NCBI RefSeq assembly: GCF_017921975.2
Contig: NZ_JAGEMO020000015.1
Coordinates: 62,001 to 126,000 of the forward strand
DNA: 64,000 bases
Direction: 5' to 3'
Source: Hymenobacter terricola
GTDB taxonomy: Bacteria > Bacteroidota > Bacteroidia > Cytophagales > Hymenobacteraceae
This document shows, piece after piece, positions 1 through 11,332 of this stretch. The translations under genes and the position numbers were made by a program. The notes under the pieces are model-generated. The model saw only the letters and a program-made list of their open reading frames with translations, searched no databases and was not told the origin of the DNA. Each line of letters begins with the position of its first letter. The first letter of the stretch is position 1.

Positions 1-292
1 GCTTGCCATCGGGCCGCCAATTGAGAGTGGTTTCCGAGCCGGGCGTATCAGTGAGGCGTTTGGCCGTGCCACCGGCCACGGGCACGGTCCAGATGTCGGC
101 GTTGCCTTTGTTTTCGGCCAGGTTGTACCGGGTCACGGTGTAGGCCACGGTCTTGCCATCGGGCGACACCTGCATTTCGCCCAGGCGGCCTAGCTGCCAG
201 AGCTTTTCGGGCGTGAGGACGCTGGGGCTGGGATTTTGGGCGGCGGCCGCCAGCGGCAGCAGCGCCAGCGCCGTGAGGAGGAGCTTGTTCAT
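1..292 (-). CDS. S9-type (prolyl oligopeptidase family) peptidase, N-terminal part
   Basis: Only the first 97 or so residues are present; the gene runs off the left edge. The ATG is at 292. The protein begins with a signal peptide ([19 protein letters not shown]) and continues with [20 protein letters not shown], then VAYTVTRYN and [14 protein letters not shown]. These are the start of the beta-propeller of exported S9 peptidases (TolB/WD40-like repeats, 'SPDGK...Y' and 'W...GG..RLT'). The catalytic domain lies outside the window. Family members cleave peptides in the periplasm or envelope. A TolB-like propeller protein without a peptidase domain cannot be excluded from this fragment. The upstream region is shared divergently with the methyltransferase gene at 408. 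Confidence 0.8.
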   Translation of the reverse strand, partial: MNKLLLTALALLPLAAAAQNPSPSVLTPEKLWQLGRLGEMQVSPDGKTVAYTVTRYNLAENKGNADIWTVPVAGGTAKRLTDTPGSETTLNWRPDGK

Positions 293-372
293 GGGCGAAA
301 ATTACGCCTCAGCGCGAGATGCCTGGCCCGTTGGCTTTCTGTTGAGAACAAATTCAAATTATTAATTATTTA

Positions 373-380
373 TACATTTG
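373..380 (+). promoter_or_regulatory. Putative -7 box (TACATTTG) of the methyltransferase gene
   Basis: The octamer matches the Bacteroidota -7 consensus TAnnTTTG exactly and lies 27 bases before the ATG at 408, in an AT-rich divergent spacer. No convincing -33 TTG box is seen at the usual distance. Confidence 0.45.
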
Positions 381-407
381 GCCTTGTATCATTTTATTTC
401 GCTCGTT

Positions 408-1199
408 ATGAAGATGCTAGGTCGGATTGCCACGATTGCCGCATTGTGGAGCTTGCTTGGGCTGCTAGTAGCCGCACCGGTGCTGGCGCAAACGCCCGCC
501 ACCCCAAAAAGAAGCCTGCCGCCCATCCCCGGCCTGGGCCCCGACCCAGTGCTGCCCGTCAACGCCACGCCCGCCCAACAAGCCGAGTTCAAAAGCCTGA
601 TGGCCGAGCGCACCCGCCAGCGCTGGAACTATATCCTCACCGATTCCGTGGCCCGCGCCAGGGTGCTCAACGAAAAGCCAAACGCCCTGCTGGTCGAAAC
701 CGCGAAGGGCCGCAAACCCGGCACCGCCCTCGACGCCGACATGGGCGAGGGCCGCAACGCCATTTACCTGGCCCAGCAGGGCTGGCAGGTGACGGGCGTC
801 GACGTGGCCGAAAAAGCGCTGGCCTACGCCCAGGCCCGGGCCAAAAAACTGGGCGTGAAAATCACCACCGAAGTGGCCGATATGGCCAAATACGACTGGG
901 GAACCAACAAATGGGACCTGATTGTGCTGAGCTATGCCGGCGGCCGCGAATACGCCGACCGCGTGATGAAGGCCCTGAAACCCGGTGGTATTGTGGTGCT
1001 GGAAGCCTTTCACATGGATGCCACCAACCGGCTGCAAGTCGTGGGCGGCGACTACCGGGTGTTCTTCAAAACCGACGAATTGCCCAAGCTCTACACCGCC
1101 GCCGGCCTGAAAATTGTGCGCTACGAAGAGCCCATCGGCACGGCTGACTTTACCAAAGAAAACCTGCGCCTGGTGAAAATGGTGGCTCAAAAACCGTAG
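408..1199 (+). CDS. Exported class I SAM-dependent methyltransferase
   Basis: 263 residues from the ATG at 408; an in-frame TTG at 378 lies at the -7 box and was not used. The N-terminus (MKMLGRIATIAALWSLLGLLVAAP...LAQ) is a signal peptide, so the enzyme is probably periplasmic, which is unusual for a SAM methyltransferase. A Rossmann-type SAM-binding fold follows: ALDADMGEGRN near residue 106 is the motif I position, then VTGVDVAEKAL (acidic ribose-binding position), then MKALKPGGIVVLEAF. The motif I Gly pattern is GEGRN preceded by DADM, typical of tellurite-resistance/ubiE-like methyltransferases. The substrate is unknown. A hairpin terminator follows, so it appears monocistronic. Confidence 0.75.
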   Translation: MKMLGRIATIAALWSLLGLLVAAPVLAQTPATPKRSLPPIPGLGPDPVLPVNATPAQQAEFKSLMAERTRQRWNYILTDSVARARVLNEKPNALLVETAKGRKPGTALDADMGEGRNAIYLAQQGWQVTGVDVAEKALAYAQARAKKLGVKITTEVADMAKYDWGTNKWDLIVLSYAGGREYADRVMKALKPGGIVVLEAFHMDATNRLQVVGGDYRVFFKTDELPKLYTAAGLKIVRYEEPIGTADFTKENLRLVKMVAQKP

Positions 1200-1246
1200 C
1201 CAACCGCAAGTGCGCGGGTCCCGGCAGGTAGACCAAGCCGCTCAAA

Positions 1247-1285
1247 AGAAAGCCCTGCCAACACAATTGGCGGGGCTTTCTCTTT
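1247..1285 (+). terminator. Rho-independent terminator after the methyltransferase gene
   Basis: A 14-base stem (AGAAAGCCCTGCCA with TGGCGGGGCTTTCT, one wobble), a 7-base loop and a following TCTTT. It lies 48 bases after the stop codon. Confidence 0.7.
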
Positions 1286-1336
1286 GCGGGGGTGACAGCC
1301 ACTGTTGGCGCTAGCGCGCAACAAGCAGCCAAAGTA

Positions 1337-1525
1337 CTAAGAATTGGCCTTCTTCCGGCCCGAGCCACCGGTTTTTTTTCCGCCGCCGTCGTTTTTATTC
1401 ACCGTGGCCCAGGCGCGGGCTTCGGCTTCGTCCTTCGGCACGCCCCGGTTCTCGTAGCCTTCTTCAATGTGCTCGGCCTGGCTTTTCTGCTTGTCGGTGT
1501 ACTTTGATTTATCTCCCTGAGGCAT
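1337..1525 (-). CDS. Small charged conserved protein ('plasmid stabilization'-type annotation)
   Basis: 62 residues, very hydrophilic, starting MPQGDKSKYTDKQK and containing HIEEGYENRGV, EAEARAWATVNK and a Gly/Lys-rich tail (DGGGKKTGGSGRKK). Short proteins of this pattern are common in Bacteroidota and Proteobacteria and often carry the unproven label 'plasmid stabilization protein'. There is no transmembrane segment or signal peptide, and the sequence looks largely disordered with one helix. Composition suggests a stress-type or nucleic-acid-associated protein, but that is only inference. It stands alone, convergent with the methyltransferase gene. Confidence 0.7.
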   Translation of the reverse strand: MPQGDKSKYTDKQKSQAEHIEEGYENRGVPKDEAEARAWATVNKNDGGGKKTGGSGRKKANS

Positions 1526-1625
1526 GGCTGGGGGTGAGTTTAAAAAAGTGGAAGGAAAACGGCCCGTTGTACCGGACCACGGGCTTTTTACGCGGCCGGC
1601 AGGGCCGGAGTTAGGCCGGGCATCC

Positions 1626-1633
1626 TATCTTCG
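1626..1633 (+). promoter_or_regulatory. Putative -7 box (TATCTTCG)
   Basis: TATCTTCG fits the TAnnTTTG-type -7 element with one change and sits 29 bases before the ATG at 1663. The same TAnnTTCG form occurs before lpdA and rluF in this window. Confidence 0.4.
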
Positions 1634-1662
1634 CCCCGGTTCTGGCCATTTCAACCTCCCTC

Positions 1663-1917
1663 ATGCGCCACGTCGCCGACATCCCCCATCCCGCCGTCAA
1701 AATCACGCTCCTGGCCTGGAATGGCAAGTTTCTGCTGAAACTGGAGCAGGGCAACCTGGAACAGACCTATAAAGTGGCCGAGCTGGACTTGCTCACCGGC
1801 ACCGACGCCGAGGCGCGCGAGCTGCTGGACGACGAATTTCTCGCCGCCGCCATTGCCCGTTTTCAAGCCATGCGTGCCGATTTGCAGGCCGCTTTCGACC
1901 GCCACGAGTTGCGCTGA
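1663..1917 (+). CDS. Conserved hypothetical protein, 84 residues
   Basis: A short soluble protein: ITLLAWNGKFLLKLEQG, LEQTYKVAELDLLTG, then a helical acidic C-terminal half (DAEARELLDDEFLAAAIARFQAM). It has no signal peptide, membrane segment or recognised catalytic motif. It begins 29 bases after a -7-like box and ends 35 bases before the next gene on the same strand, so the two may be co-transcribed. Function unknown. Codon use (G or C at third positions) matches its neighbours, which supports it being a real gene. Confidence 0.65.
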   Translation: MRHVADIPHPAVKITLLAWNGKFLLKLEQGNLEQTYKVAELDLLTGTDAEARELLDDEFLAAAIARFQAMRADLQAAFDRHELR

Positions 1918-1952
1918 AACAGTTCGCATTTCCGCTAAATACCCACGCTCCC

Positions 1953-2681
1953 ATGTCTAAAATCTGCACCCTGCTGCTGGCCCTGCTGGGCGTGCTGGCT
2001 GCCAATTCGGTTTCGGCCCAGCTCTACGACGTGCGCCCCGGCGACGTGAACTACAACAAAGGCGCCCGCGCCGCCCTCAAAGTGCAGGTCGATGGCAAAG
2101 CCTCCGACGTGCGCGATTTCTTCCAAAGCTGGATGAAGAGCAGCTACAACGTCAAGTTTAAGAACGGCGGCGTGCTGGGCCTGGGCAAAAGCGACGTGCT
2201 CGCGGCTCGCCAAACGCCCGCCAGCACCATCTCCGGCAAGCTCGTCGACCTCTACGCCACCATCGTGGCCCCCTCCGATTCGGTGACCGAAGTGGCCGTG
2301 TTCGGTGGGTTCGACGACAACACGTTCTTCGACCCCGACAAGACGGCCACCGAATACAACGCCCTGCGCGGCATCGTCCAGAACTTCGCCGGGGCTGCCC
2401 GCCTCAAGGCCTACCGCGACATGATTGCCGAAGCCGAGAAGAAGCTGAAAGCCACGGAAAAGGAAAAAGAACGGCTCGAAAAAGAGCGGATTTCGCTGCA
2501 GAATAATACCGCATCGAACCTGGCCCGCATCGAGGAACTGAAGAAGAAGAATATCGAAAACCGGCGGCAAGTTACTGCCGATTCGGTTTCGCTCCTCAAA
2601 AATGCCCAGCTGCTGGACGAAAGCCGCCAGCGCCTGCAGCGTCGACGCGACCGTCTTTCCGCTCTCGACCGCAAAAACTAG
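1953..2681 (+). CDS. Exported protein with C-terminal coiled coil, function unknown
   Basis: 242 residues. A signal peptide (MSKICTLLLALLGVLAANSVSAQ) is followed by a globular domain of about 130 residues with the pattern VDGKASDVRDFFQSWMKSSY and VAVFGGFDDNTFF. From about residue 150 there is a long, highly charged helix (EAEKKLKATEKEKERLEKER, later RIEELKKKNIENRRQ) that should form a coiled coil. The protein is expected in the periplasm. I do not recognise a family with a known function. It lies between a small gene and a SHOCT-domain membrane protein on the same strand, with spacers of 35 and 25 bases, compatible with an operon. Confidence 0.7.
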   Translation: MSKICTLLLALLGVLAANSVSAQLYDVRPGDVNYNKGARAALKVQVDGKASDVRDFFQSWMKSSYNVKFKNGGVLGLGKSDVLAARQTPASTISGKLVDLYATIVAPSDSVTEVAVFGGFDDNTFFDPDKTATEYNALRGIVQNFAGAARLKAYRDMIAEAEKKLKATEKEKERLEKERISLQNNTASNLARIEELKKKNIENRRQVTADSVSLLKNAQLLDESRQRLQRRRDRLSALDRKN

Positions 2682-2706
2682 CCCCCGCACGGGCCGTACT
2701 CAGGTC

Positions 2707-3435
2707 ATGGACAACCCCAATTCGCCCCTCGATACCCTGCGCCAGCTCAAGGAAATGCTGGACGCCGGCGCCCTCACGCCCGCCGAGTTTGAGGCCCTGA
2801 AACAACAGCTGGTGTTCAGCCGCACCGGCACCGCCGGTCCTCCCGCCGGTGCCGGGCCGGTCCCTCCAGCGCCCGCGTCGCCCGCGGTTTCGTCACTTCC
2901 ACCAGTGGCGGAATCATCTTCGCTTGCCGCTGAAACCGTTGGGGCCACTGAGCCGCCGGCCGATGCCGCGACCAGCAGCGACGAGCCCGACCTCGCAGCA
3001 ATAATTCCGCCCGCGCCGTTTTTGTACTCGCCCACAATGGAGCCGATGCCGTTGGCGGAGCCGGTTCCAGGCTGGTCAGAAACGGCGGAATTGCCGGAGT
3101 CGGAATCATTGCCAGCCCGCAATCCGCTGGCCCTCATTTTGTCCATTGGCGGCGTGTTGGTGTTTTTGCTGGTGGTGCTGTACCTCTCGTTCAACCGGCC
3201 GCCGTCCGAGCATATTTCCAGCACCAGCCAGACTGCCGCCGATTCGCTGGCCGCGCCCATCGAAACCGGCCCGCAGGTAGAGCAACTGCCCCAGCCCGAA
3301 GCCGTGCCCGAGACTGTGCGCGTTGCCCCGGCCCACCCCGCGCCGCGCGTGCAGCCCCAGCCGGCGCCTGCCGCCCGCGACTCTGCCGCGGCTCCGTCGC
3401 CCGCCGCTACTTCCGATTCAGCTGCTAGCCAGTAA
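2707..3435 (+). CDS. SHOCT-domain single-pass membrane protein with low-complexity regions
   Basis: 242 residues from the ATG at 2707, 25 bases after the previous stop. Residues 8-30 (LDTLRQLKEMLDAGALTPAE, then FEALKQQLV) are a SHOCT motif, a short helical-hairpin motif usually found at protein ends and thought to mediate oligomerisation. A long Pro/Ala/Glu-rich stretch follows, then one hydrophobic helix (ALILSIGGVLVFLLVVLYLSF) and a Pro/Ala-rich tail. The N-terminus is probably cytoplasmic. The exact role is unknown. The alternative start 105 bases upstream lies inside the previous gene and was rejected. Confidence 0.65.
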   Translation: MDNPNSPLDTLRQLKEMLDAGALTPAEFEALKQQLVFSRTGTAGPPAGAGPVPPAPASPAVSSLPPVAESSSLAAETVGATEPPADAATSSDEPDLAAIIPPAPFLYSPTMEPMPLAEPVPGWSETAELPESESLPARNPLALILSIGGVLVFLLVVLYLSFNRPPSEHISSTSQTAADSLAAPIETGPQVEQLPQPEAVPETVRVAPAHPAPRVQPQPAPAARDSAAAPSPAATSDSAASQ

Positions 3436-3565
3436 TTGCCATTTTGCCACCGATGAGGTTGTTTCGATGTAGGTCAACGTATTGGATAATAAGGCCGTAT
3501 GCAAGCTCCCTGCCCCGCCGGCTGGGAGCTTCTTTGTTTCCAGTACGTCCTTCTATTTTCCCTGC

Positions 3566-4756
3566 ATGTCGTTTCCCCGCTTGTTCTCATCCGGCTTGCC
3601 GACCTTCGCGGCTGCTACGGGCCTGCTGCTAAGCGCCTGCTCGTCACCGTCTGGCAAGACCGAAAGCGCTACGGCCACGGCCATCGCGCCCGACTCTGCC
3701 ACGGCCGGTACCAGCGTGGCTCCGGCCAATTCGCCGCTGCAAGTGGTGGCCGAATTCAACGACCCGCAGATGGTGGGCGTGGCCGTGGCCCCCGGCGGCC
3801 AGGTATTTGCCTGCTTTCCGCGCTGGGATTGGAATCCCTCGTTTCCGATTGCCAAAGTTGGCCCCAACAGCACCCTCACGCCCTATCCCAACGCGGGCTG
3901 GTGCACCTGGAACGACTCCGTAAAATCCGAACCCCTCAAGCATTGGATTTGCCCGCAAAGCGTATTTGCCGATAAATCGGGCATGGTTTGGATTCTCGAC
4001 CCCGCCGCGCCCGGCCTGAAATTTACCGTGCCCGGTGGCCCCAAACTGGTCAAAACCGACCCCAAAACCGGCCAGGTCCTGCTCACCATTCCCTTCTCGG
4101 AAAGCGTAGCCCCGCGCAAATCCTACCTCAACGACGTGCGGATTGACCTCCAGAACAACTACGCCTACATGACCGAGTCCGGCATGGGCGCGCTAGTGGT
4201 CACCGACTTAAAAACCCTGAAATCCCGTCGCTTGCTTGCCAGTCATCCGTCCACTAAAGCCGTGAAAGGGCTGGTTATCAAAGCAGCTGGCCATGCCATG
4301 CTCGACCTGCAAGGCAAACCTGCCCAGTTCAACGCCGACGGTATCGCCCTGAGCGCCGACAACGCCTACCTCTACTACTGCCCACTCACCGGCCATACCC
4401 TCTACCGCATCAAAACCGCCGCCCTGCGCGACCCTGCCCTGAGCGAGGCCCAACTCGGCCAGCAGGTGGAAACTGTGGGCGAAATTCCCGCCAGCGATGG
4501 CCTCGAAATCGACGCCGCTAACAACGTCTACCTCACCTCCTTCGAGCAGAGTGCCTTACTGCGCCGCACGCCCGCCGGCAAAATCGAAACCGTAGTGCAG
4601 GATGACCGCCTGCAGTGGCCTGACACCTACAGCTTTACCGCCGATGGTAACCTGTACGTCACCAACTCCGCCATTCACAAAACGCCCAGCTGGAACAAGG
4701 GCGTCGGCCAGCCCCGTCCGCCGTTCCGCATCTTCAAAATGGCCCTACCGAAATAG
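3566..4756 (+). CDS. MRJP/Yellow-family lipoprotein (L-dopachrome tautomerase-related fold)
   Basis: 396 residues. The start at 3566 puts a lipoprotein signal at the N-terminus (…GLLLSACSSPSG, lipobox LSAC, Cys25); an upstream in-frame start would add a non-signal extension. The body matches the major royal jelly protein/Yellow beta-propeller: VAVAPGGQVFACFPRW, WICPQSVFADKSGMVWILD, SYLNDVRIDLQNNYAYMTES and FNADGIALSADNAYLYYCPL are the recurring blade motifs. Bacterial members are poorly characterised; the fold binds small ligands and no catalytic residues are agreed. The protein is anchored to a membrane facing the periplasm or outside. A strong terminator follows. Confidence 0.8.
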   Translation: MSFPRLFSSGLPTFAAATGLLLSACSSPSGKTESATATAIAPDSATAGTSVAPANSPLQVVAEFNDPQMVGVAVAPGGQVFACFPRWDWNPSFPIAKVGPNSTLTPYPNAGWCTWNDSVKSEPLKHWICPQSVFADKSGMVWILDPAAPGLKFTVPGGPKLVKTDPKTGQVLLTIPFSESVAPRKSYLNDVRIDLQNNYAYMTESGMGALVVTDLKTLKSRRLLASHPSTKAVKGLVIKAAGHAMLDLQGKPAQFNADGIALSADNAYLYYCPLTGHTLYRIKTAALRDPALSEAQLGQQVETVGEIPASDGLEIDAANNVYLTSFEQSALLRRTPAGKIETVVQDDRLQWPDTYSFTADGNLYVTNSAIHKTPSWNKGVGQPRPPFRIFKMALPK

Positions 4757-4797
4757 CATCTGCCGATTCTGAATTGTCGTTTTACAAACGCAGAAAA

Positions 4798-4827
4798 GCC
4801 GCCTCCTTATCGGAGGCGGCTTTTTTA
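4798..4827. terminator. Terminator between convergent genes
   Basis: GCCGCCTCC and GGAGGCGGC form a near-perfect stem with a short TTATC loop and are followed by TTTTTT. It serves the lipoprotein gene on the plus strand and may also end the minus-strand gene at 4857. Confidence 0.85.
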
Positions 4828-4856
4828 ATGAGTCTCGGGCGTAATCGGGCCACGGC

Positions 4857-5369
4857 TTACCGCGCGGCTATCGGCTGAATTTTGACGCCCTTCTGAAAAA
4901 TATCGAACTTCTCATTGCGGTGGGTTAGCACATCCATGCAATGGTGATGGCGGCGGTTCATGGTATCGTGCACCGTGTAAACGCCATCGAGCTTGGGCGA
5001 AAGGCCGCGTACGTGCACTTTTTCGCCAAATTTAAAGGGGCCGCCCCAGGGCTTCAGCAAGTCGCGCGACAGAGCCATCCAGCGCTTTTTGCTCCCGTAG
5101 TGCGGTTTGATGCGAGAATTATCGGCCGTGACAAACGGCTCGCTATCCGTTTGGCCCGGTATGGCTTGGTAACAGGTGGCAGTCACGGTGTACGTGAGGT
5201 TGCGCGCCACCAGCGCTTTGGTTTTGGATACGTGCCGCGTAATAGTTCGCCGGTGAGCTAGAAAGCCTTCCATTCCCAACGCATTAGCCGTGGGCGTGGC
5301 ATGAAAAAACGGCGTTGTGAGGGCCGTGGCGGCAATGAGTAGGTCTGCTAGTAGCTTGGCATTATTCAT
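4857..5369 (-). CDS. 3D-domain (double-psi beta-barrel) exported protein
   Basis: 170 residues with an N-terminal hydrophobic segment (LLADLLIAATALTTPFF). Residues from about 57 onward (YTVTATCYQAIPGQTDSEPF, then ADNSRI, MALSRDLLKPWGGPFKFGEK and GLDGVYTVHDTMNRR-like text) match the 3D/MltA-RlpA double-psi beta-barrel found in murein-acting proteins. The Asp residues of the SRDLL and VHDTM motifs are in place. Family members bind or cleave peptidoglycan. It is a single gene, with a long AT-rich spacer to the divergent sucA. Whether it is an active transglycosylase cannot be told from sequence. Confidence 0.7.
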   Translation of the reverse strand: MNNAKLLADLLIAATALTTPFFHATPTANALGMEGFLAHRRTITRHVSKTKALVARNLTYTVTATCYQAIPGQTDSEPFVTADNSRIKPHYGSKKRWMALSRDLLKPWGGPFKFGEKVHVRGLSPKLDGVYTVHDTMNRRHHHCMDVLTHRNEKFDIFQKGVKIQPIAAR

Positions 5370-5815
5370 TCATATAGGGTTCGTAAGGCCACCATGTTGC
5401 CCGGTGGAATAGGCCCGGCCCGGTATTGCGAAGCGAGCAGAAAGGGGTTAACGGTTTGATACATAGATAAGTTCTCGGAAAAATAAATATCCAATTCGGA
5501 TGCTGCTTTACAGGTTATTAGGCAATAGCATGGTGAAAAGTTTATATAAATTCCGCCTCGGGAAATCGCTGTATGGAGCGCAGGCCGTTGTGGAGTAGCG
5601 GCCAGAAAGCAGTTCGCCGCCATGCGGGTCAGATAAGAGTAAATCGCGGTATCCCTGCAATTTTTGATAAATTGAACCTTCAAGCAACTCGCCGATACCG
5701 TCCTGTCGTTATAAAGGTATTGATTATCAGACGAATTTGTGCAATCGAATTTAGGTTTTTACCTGTCTGATAAGCTTATTACTTTTACGTCGCCTTAACA
5801 TAAGCTGAATTCCCA
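5370..5815. other. AT-rich divergent spacer upstream of sucA
   Basis: 446 bases without a supported gene. The composition is clearly more AT-rich than the flanks and should hold promoters for both flanking genes. The best candidate for sucA is TACTTTTA at 5780-5787 (one mismatch to TAnnTTTG) with a T-run about 19 bases upstream. No operator palindrome was recognised. Confidence 0.4.
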
Positions 5816-8749
<2,934 letters not shown>

Positions 8750-8816
8750 CCCCGCCAGCAGTGGTTGCTCTGCCCGAGCGGCCTCGTTATTTCCGGTGCG
8801 GGGCCTGCCCATTGCG

Positions 8817-8824
8817 CACCTTTG
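8817..8824 (+). promoter_or_regulatory. Possible internal promoter -7 box before sucB (CACCTTTG)
   Basis: CACCTTTG is one base from TAnnTTTG and sits 43 bases before the sucB ATG, inside the 118-base sucA-sucB gap. It suggests that sucB can be transcribed separately as well as from the sucA promoter. Confidence 0.3.
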
Positions 8825-8867
8825 CATCAACCTCAGACAAACACCTCAATTCCCGCCACCCTAGTTT

Positions 8868-10529
8868 ATGGCCCTCGAAATCAAAATTCCCGCCGTTGGC
8901 GAATCCATCACCGAAGTCACCATTGCCAAGTGGCTCAAAAAGGACGGCGAGGCCGTGAAACGCGACGAAGTCATTGCCGAGCTGGAGTCGGACAAGGCCA
9001 CGTTTGAGCTGCCCGCCGAGGCCGATGGCGTGCTGAAAATCCGCGTGGCCGAGGGTGAAACCATCGGCATCGGTACCATCATTGCTGATTTGGATGGTGC
9101 TGCCAATGGCACGGCGGCGCCGGCAGCGGCCCCAGCGGCACCAGCACCTGCCGCGGCTGCTTCGGCTGACCCGATTAATCAAGGTGAGGAAAACCCGAAG
9201 GCCAGCGCCCAGGCCGGCTACGGTGGCACGCCGGAAGGTGGGGCAGCAGCCCCGGTGGCCGCCGCTCCCGCCACGGGTGGCGGTTCAATCGAAATAAAAA
9301 TCCCCACCGTGGGCGAATCCATCACGGAAGTGACGGTGGCCAAATGGCTGAAGCCCGACGGTGCCCAGGTAGCGCGCGACGAGGTGATTGCCGAGCTGGA
9401 GTCGGACAAGGCCACCTTTGAGCTGCCGGCCGAAGCCAGCGGCACGCTGCGCCACGCCGTGAAGGAAGGCGAAACCATTGCCATTGGCACCGTGATTGCG
9501 CGGATTGAAGGAGGGATATCGGGGGGTGATGCTCCGGCTCCAGCTGCCCCTGCTGCCGCGCAAGCGGCACCCGTTGCGGCGCTGGCCTCGTCGCCCGCCA
9601 GCAGTGGCGCGGCCACTTATGCTACGGGCGTGCCTTCGCCGGCCGCTGGTAAGATTTTGGATGAGAAAGGCATTGCGACCAGCGATGTGGCCGGCACCGG
9701 CCGCGATGGCCGCATCACCAAAGAAGACGCCCAGAACGCGCAGACCAGGCCCGCTGCGCCAGCGCTTCAGGCCGCCCCGGCGGCGGCCCCGGCCGCACCC
9801 GTTAGCAGTGCACCTGCGGCCAGCGGCAACCGCAACCAGCGCCGTGAGCGCATGAGCAACCTGCGCAAAACGGTGGCCCGCCGCCTGGTGTCGGTAAAGA
9901 ATGAAACGGCCATGCTCACCACTTTCAACGAGGTGAACATGCAGCCCATCATGGACCTGCGCACCAAGTTCAAGGACCAGTTCAAGGCGAAAAACGGCGT
10001 GGGTTTGGGCTTCATGTCCTTCTTCACCAAGGCCGTGTGCGTGGCGCTCAAGGAGTGGCCCTCGGTGAACGCGCAGATTGACGGCACCGACATCGTGTTC
10101 AACGATTTCTGCGACATCAGCATCGCCGTGTCGGCGCCGAAAGGGCTGGTGGTGCCCGTGATTCGCAACGCGGAAGCGCTGTCGTTCGATGGCATTGAGA
10201 AGGAAGTGGTGCGCCTGGCCACGCTGGCCCGCGACAACAAGCTCACCATCGAGCAAATGACCGGCGGCACGTTCACCATCACCAACGGCGGCGTGTTTGG
10301 CTCGATGATGAGCACCCCGATTATCAACGCCCCGCAATCGGCCATTCTGGGCATGCACAACATCGTGCAGCGCCCCATCGCCGAAAACGGTCAGGTCGTG
10401 ATTCGCCCCATGATGTACCTGGCGCTGAGCTACGACCACCGCATCATCGACGGCCGCGAGTCGGTGTCGTTCCTGGTGCGGGTGAAGGAGCTGCTCGAAG
10501 ACCCCACGCGCCTGCTGCTGGGCGTGTAG
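8868..10529 (+). CDS. sucB: Dihydrolipoyllysine-residue succinyltransferase (E2), two lipoyl domains
   Basis: 553 residues. Two lipoyl domains are visible, each with the ESDKATFEL motif; the lipoylated lysines are Lys43 and Lys181. Ala/Pro-rich linkers separate them from the peripheral subunit-binding domain (about residues 255-290, [14 protein letters not shown] and [12 protein letters not shown]) and from the acetyltransferase-type catalytic domain ([17 protein letters not shown] to the end). The active-site motif is DHRIIDG with His524 and Asp528. The enzyme moves the succinyl group from E1 to CoA. E. coli SucB has one lipoyl domain, so this is a double-domain form. The gene lies after sucA; the E3 gene is lpdA at 21928. 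A long hairpin follows the stop. Confidence 0.96.
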   Translation: MALEIKIPAVGESITEVTIAKWLKKDGEAVKRDEVIAELESDKATFELPAEADGVLKIRVAEGETIGIGTIIADLDGAANGTAAPAAAPAAPAPAAAASADPINQGEENPKASAQAGYGGTPEGGAAAPVAAAPATGGGSIEIKIPTVGESITEVTVAKWLKPDGAQVARDEVIAELESDKATFELPAEASGTLRHAVKEGETIAIGTVIARIEGGISGGDAPAPAAPAAAQAAPVAALASSPASSGAATYATGVPSPAAGKILDEKGIATSDVAGTGRDGRITKEDAQNAQTRPAAPALQAAPAAAPAAPVSSAPAASGNRNQRRERMSNLRKTVARRLVSVKNETAMLTTFNEVNMQPIMDLRTKFKDQFKAKNGVGLGFMSFFTKAVCVALKEWPSVNAQIDGTDIVFNDFCDISIAVSAPKGLVVPVIRNAEALSFDGIEKEVVRLATLARDNKLTIEQMTGGTFTITNGGVFGSMMSTPIINAPQSAILGMHNIVQRPIAENGQVVIRPMMYLALSYDHRIIDGRESVSFLVRVKELLEDPTRLLLGV

Positions 10530-10545
10530 CCCGGTTGCCTCCAGC

Positions 10546-10612
10546 CCGAATTCAGGCAAAGTAAAAAAGCCGGCCCAATTTGGGCCGGCTTTTTTACTTT
10601 GCCTGAATTCGG
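10546..10612. terminator. 32-bp perfect inverted repeat, bidirectional terminator after sucB
   Basis: Arms of 32 bases (10546-10577 and 10581-10612) pair perfectly around a 3-base loop. The core is AAAAAAGCCGGCCCA/TGGGCCGGCTTTTTT, a normal intrinsic terminator on either strand; the outer AAGT…GAATTC part is longer than needed for termination. Confidence 0.85.
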
Positions 10613-10714
10613 CTTCTGCTTGATGGCGGTACGCCTTATCGGCAGCATTTTTTGCGGCAATGCGCCAACGCGCCGCGCGCGCCGCCGTTAAACCAAGCTC
10701 ACGTTCCTTCCCGT

Positions 10715-11242
10715 ATGAAAACCTCCAAATCTTCTGCCCGGCCCGCCAAATTCTGGCCCGTCATGGGTTTCGCCACGCTGGCCGGCATGCGCAGCATGAG
10801 CGCCCCGGCTTTCCTGAGCCATTACCTCTCGCGGCAGCCCAGCAGCGGGCTGGCCGGCTCGAAGCTGCGCTTTCTGCAGAAGCCGGTTACGGCCAACGTG
10901 CTGAAGCTGCTGGCTGCCGGCGAGATGGTGGCCGACAAACTGCCCACCACGCCCGACCGCATTGCGCCGCCGGTGCTGCTGGGGCGGCTGTTGTCGGGTG
11001 CGCTGGTGGGGGCGGGCTGGTACAAGTCGCGCCACGGCAGTGCCATTGGCGGCGGGCTGCTGGGCGGGTTGGCCGCCGTGGCTGCTACTTTTATCAGCTA
11101 TGCGCTGCGCACGGGCATCAGCAAGCAGTCGGGCACGCCCATTGCGCTGGTGGGCGTGGGCGAGGATGCCTTGGTGATGGCCGGTGGCGCGGCGCTGGTG
11201 CGCGGGCAGCAGCCGGCGCACGGCGAGTGGCGGCCCATGTAG
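10715..11242 (+). CDS. DUF4126-family membrane protein
   Basis: 175 residues from the ATG at 10715. Hydrophobic segments include FWPVMGFATLAGMRSMSAPAF, LLGRLLSGALVGAGW, AIGGGLLGGLAAVAATFISY and TPIALVGVGEDALVMAGGAA, with the small-residue pattern 'AGMRSMSAPA' seen near the N-terminus of DUF4126 proteins. Four or so membrane helices are expected in the inner membrane. Function is unknown. It lies between the sucB terminator and a carbamoyltransferase gene, 90 bases upstream of the latter. Confidence 0.7.
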   Translation: MKTSKSSARPAKFWPVMGFATLAGMRSMSAPAFLSHYLSRQPSSGLAGSKLRFLQKPVTANVLKLLAAGEMVADKLPTTPDRIAPPVLLGRLLSGALVGAGWYKSRHGSAIGGGLLGGLAAVAATFISYALRTGISKQSGTPIALVGVGEDALVMAGGAALVRGQQPAHGEWRPM

Positions 11243-11332
11243 GGTTGGGTTTGGCCGCCGCTTTGAGGGTGCCGCTGGCCTATGCCGGATGGCTGGCGAG
11301 TAATTTGGCGCTTCGATTACTAATGCGCGCCT

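Noticed and set aside
5366..5683. 105-codon minus-strand frame upstream of the 3D-domain gene
   Set aside because: Lies in AT-rich promoter DNA, with no family resemblance and no coding character.
9285..10559. 424-codon minus-strand frame opposite sucB
   Set aside because: Antisense frame over a fully recognisable E2 gene.
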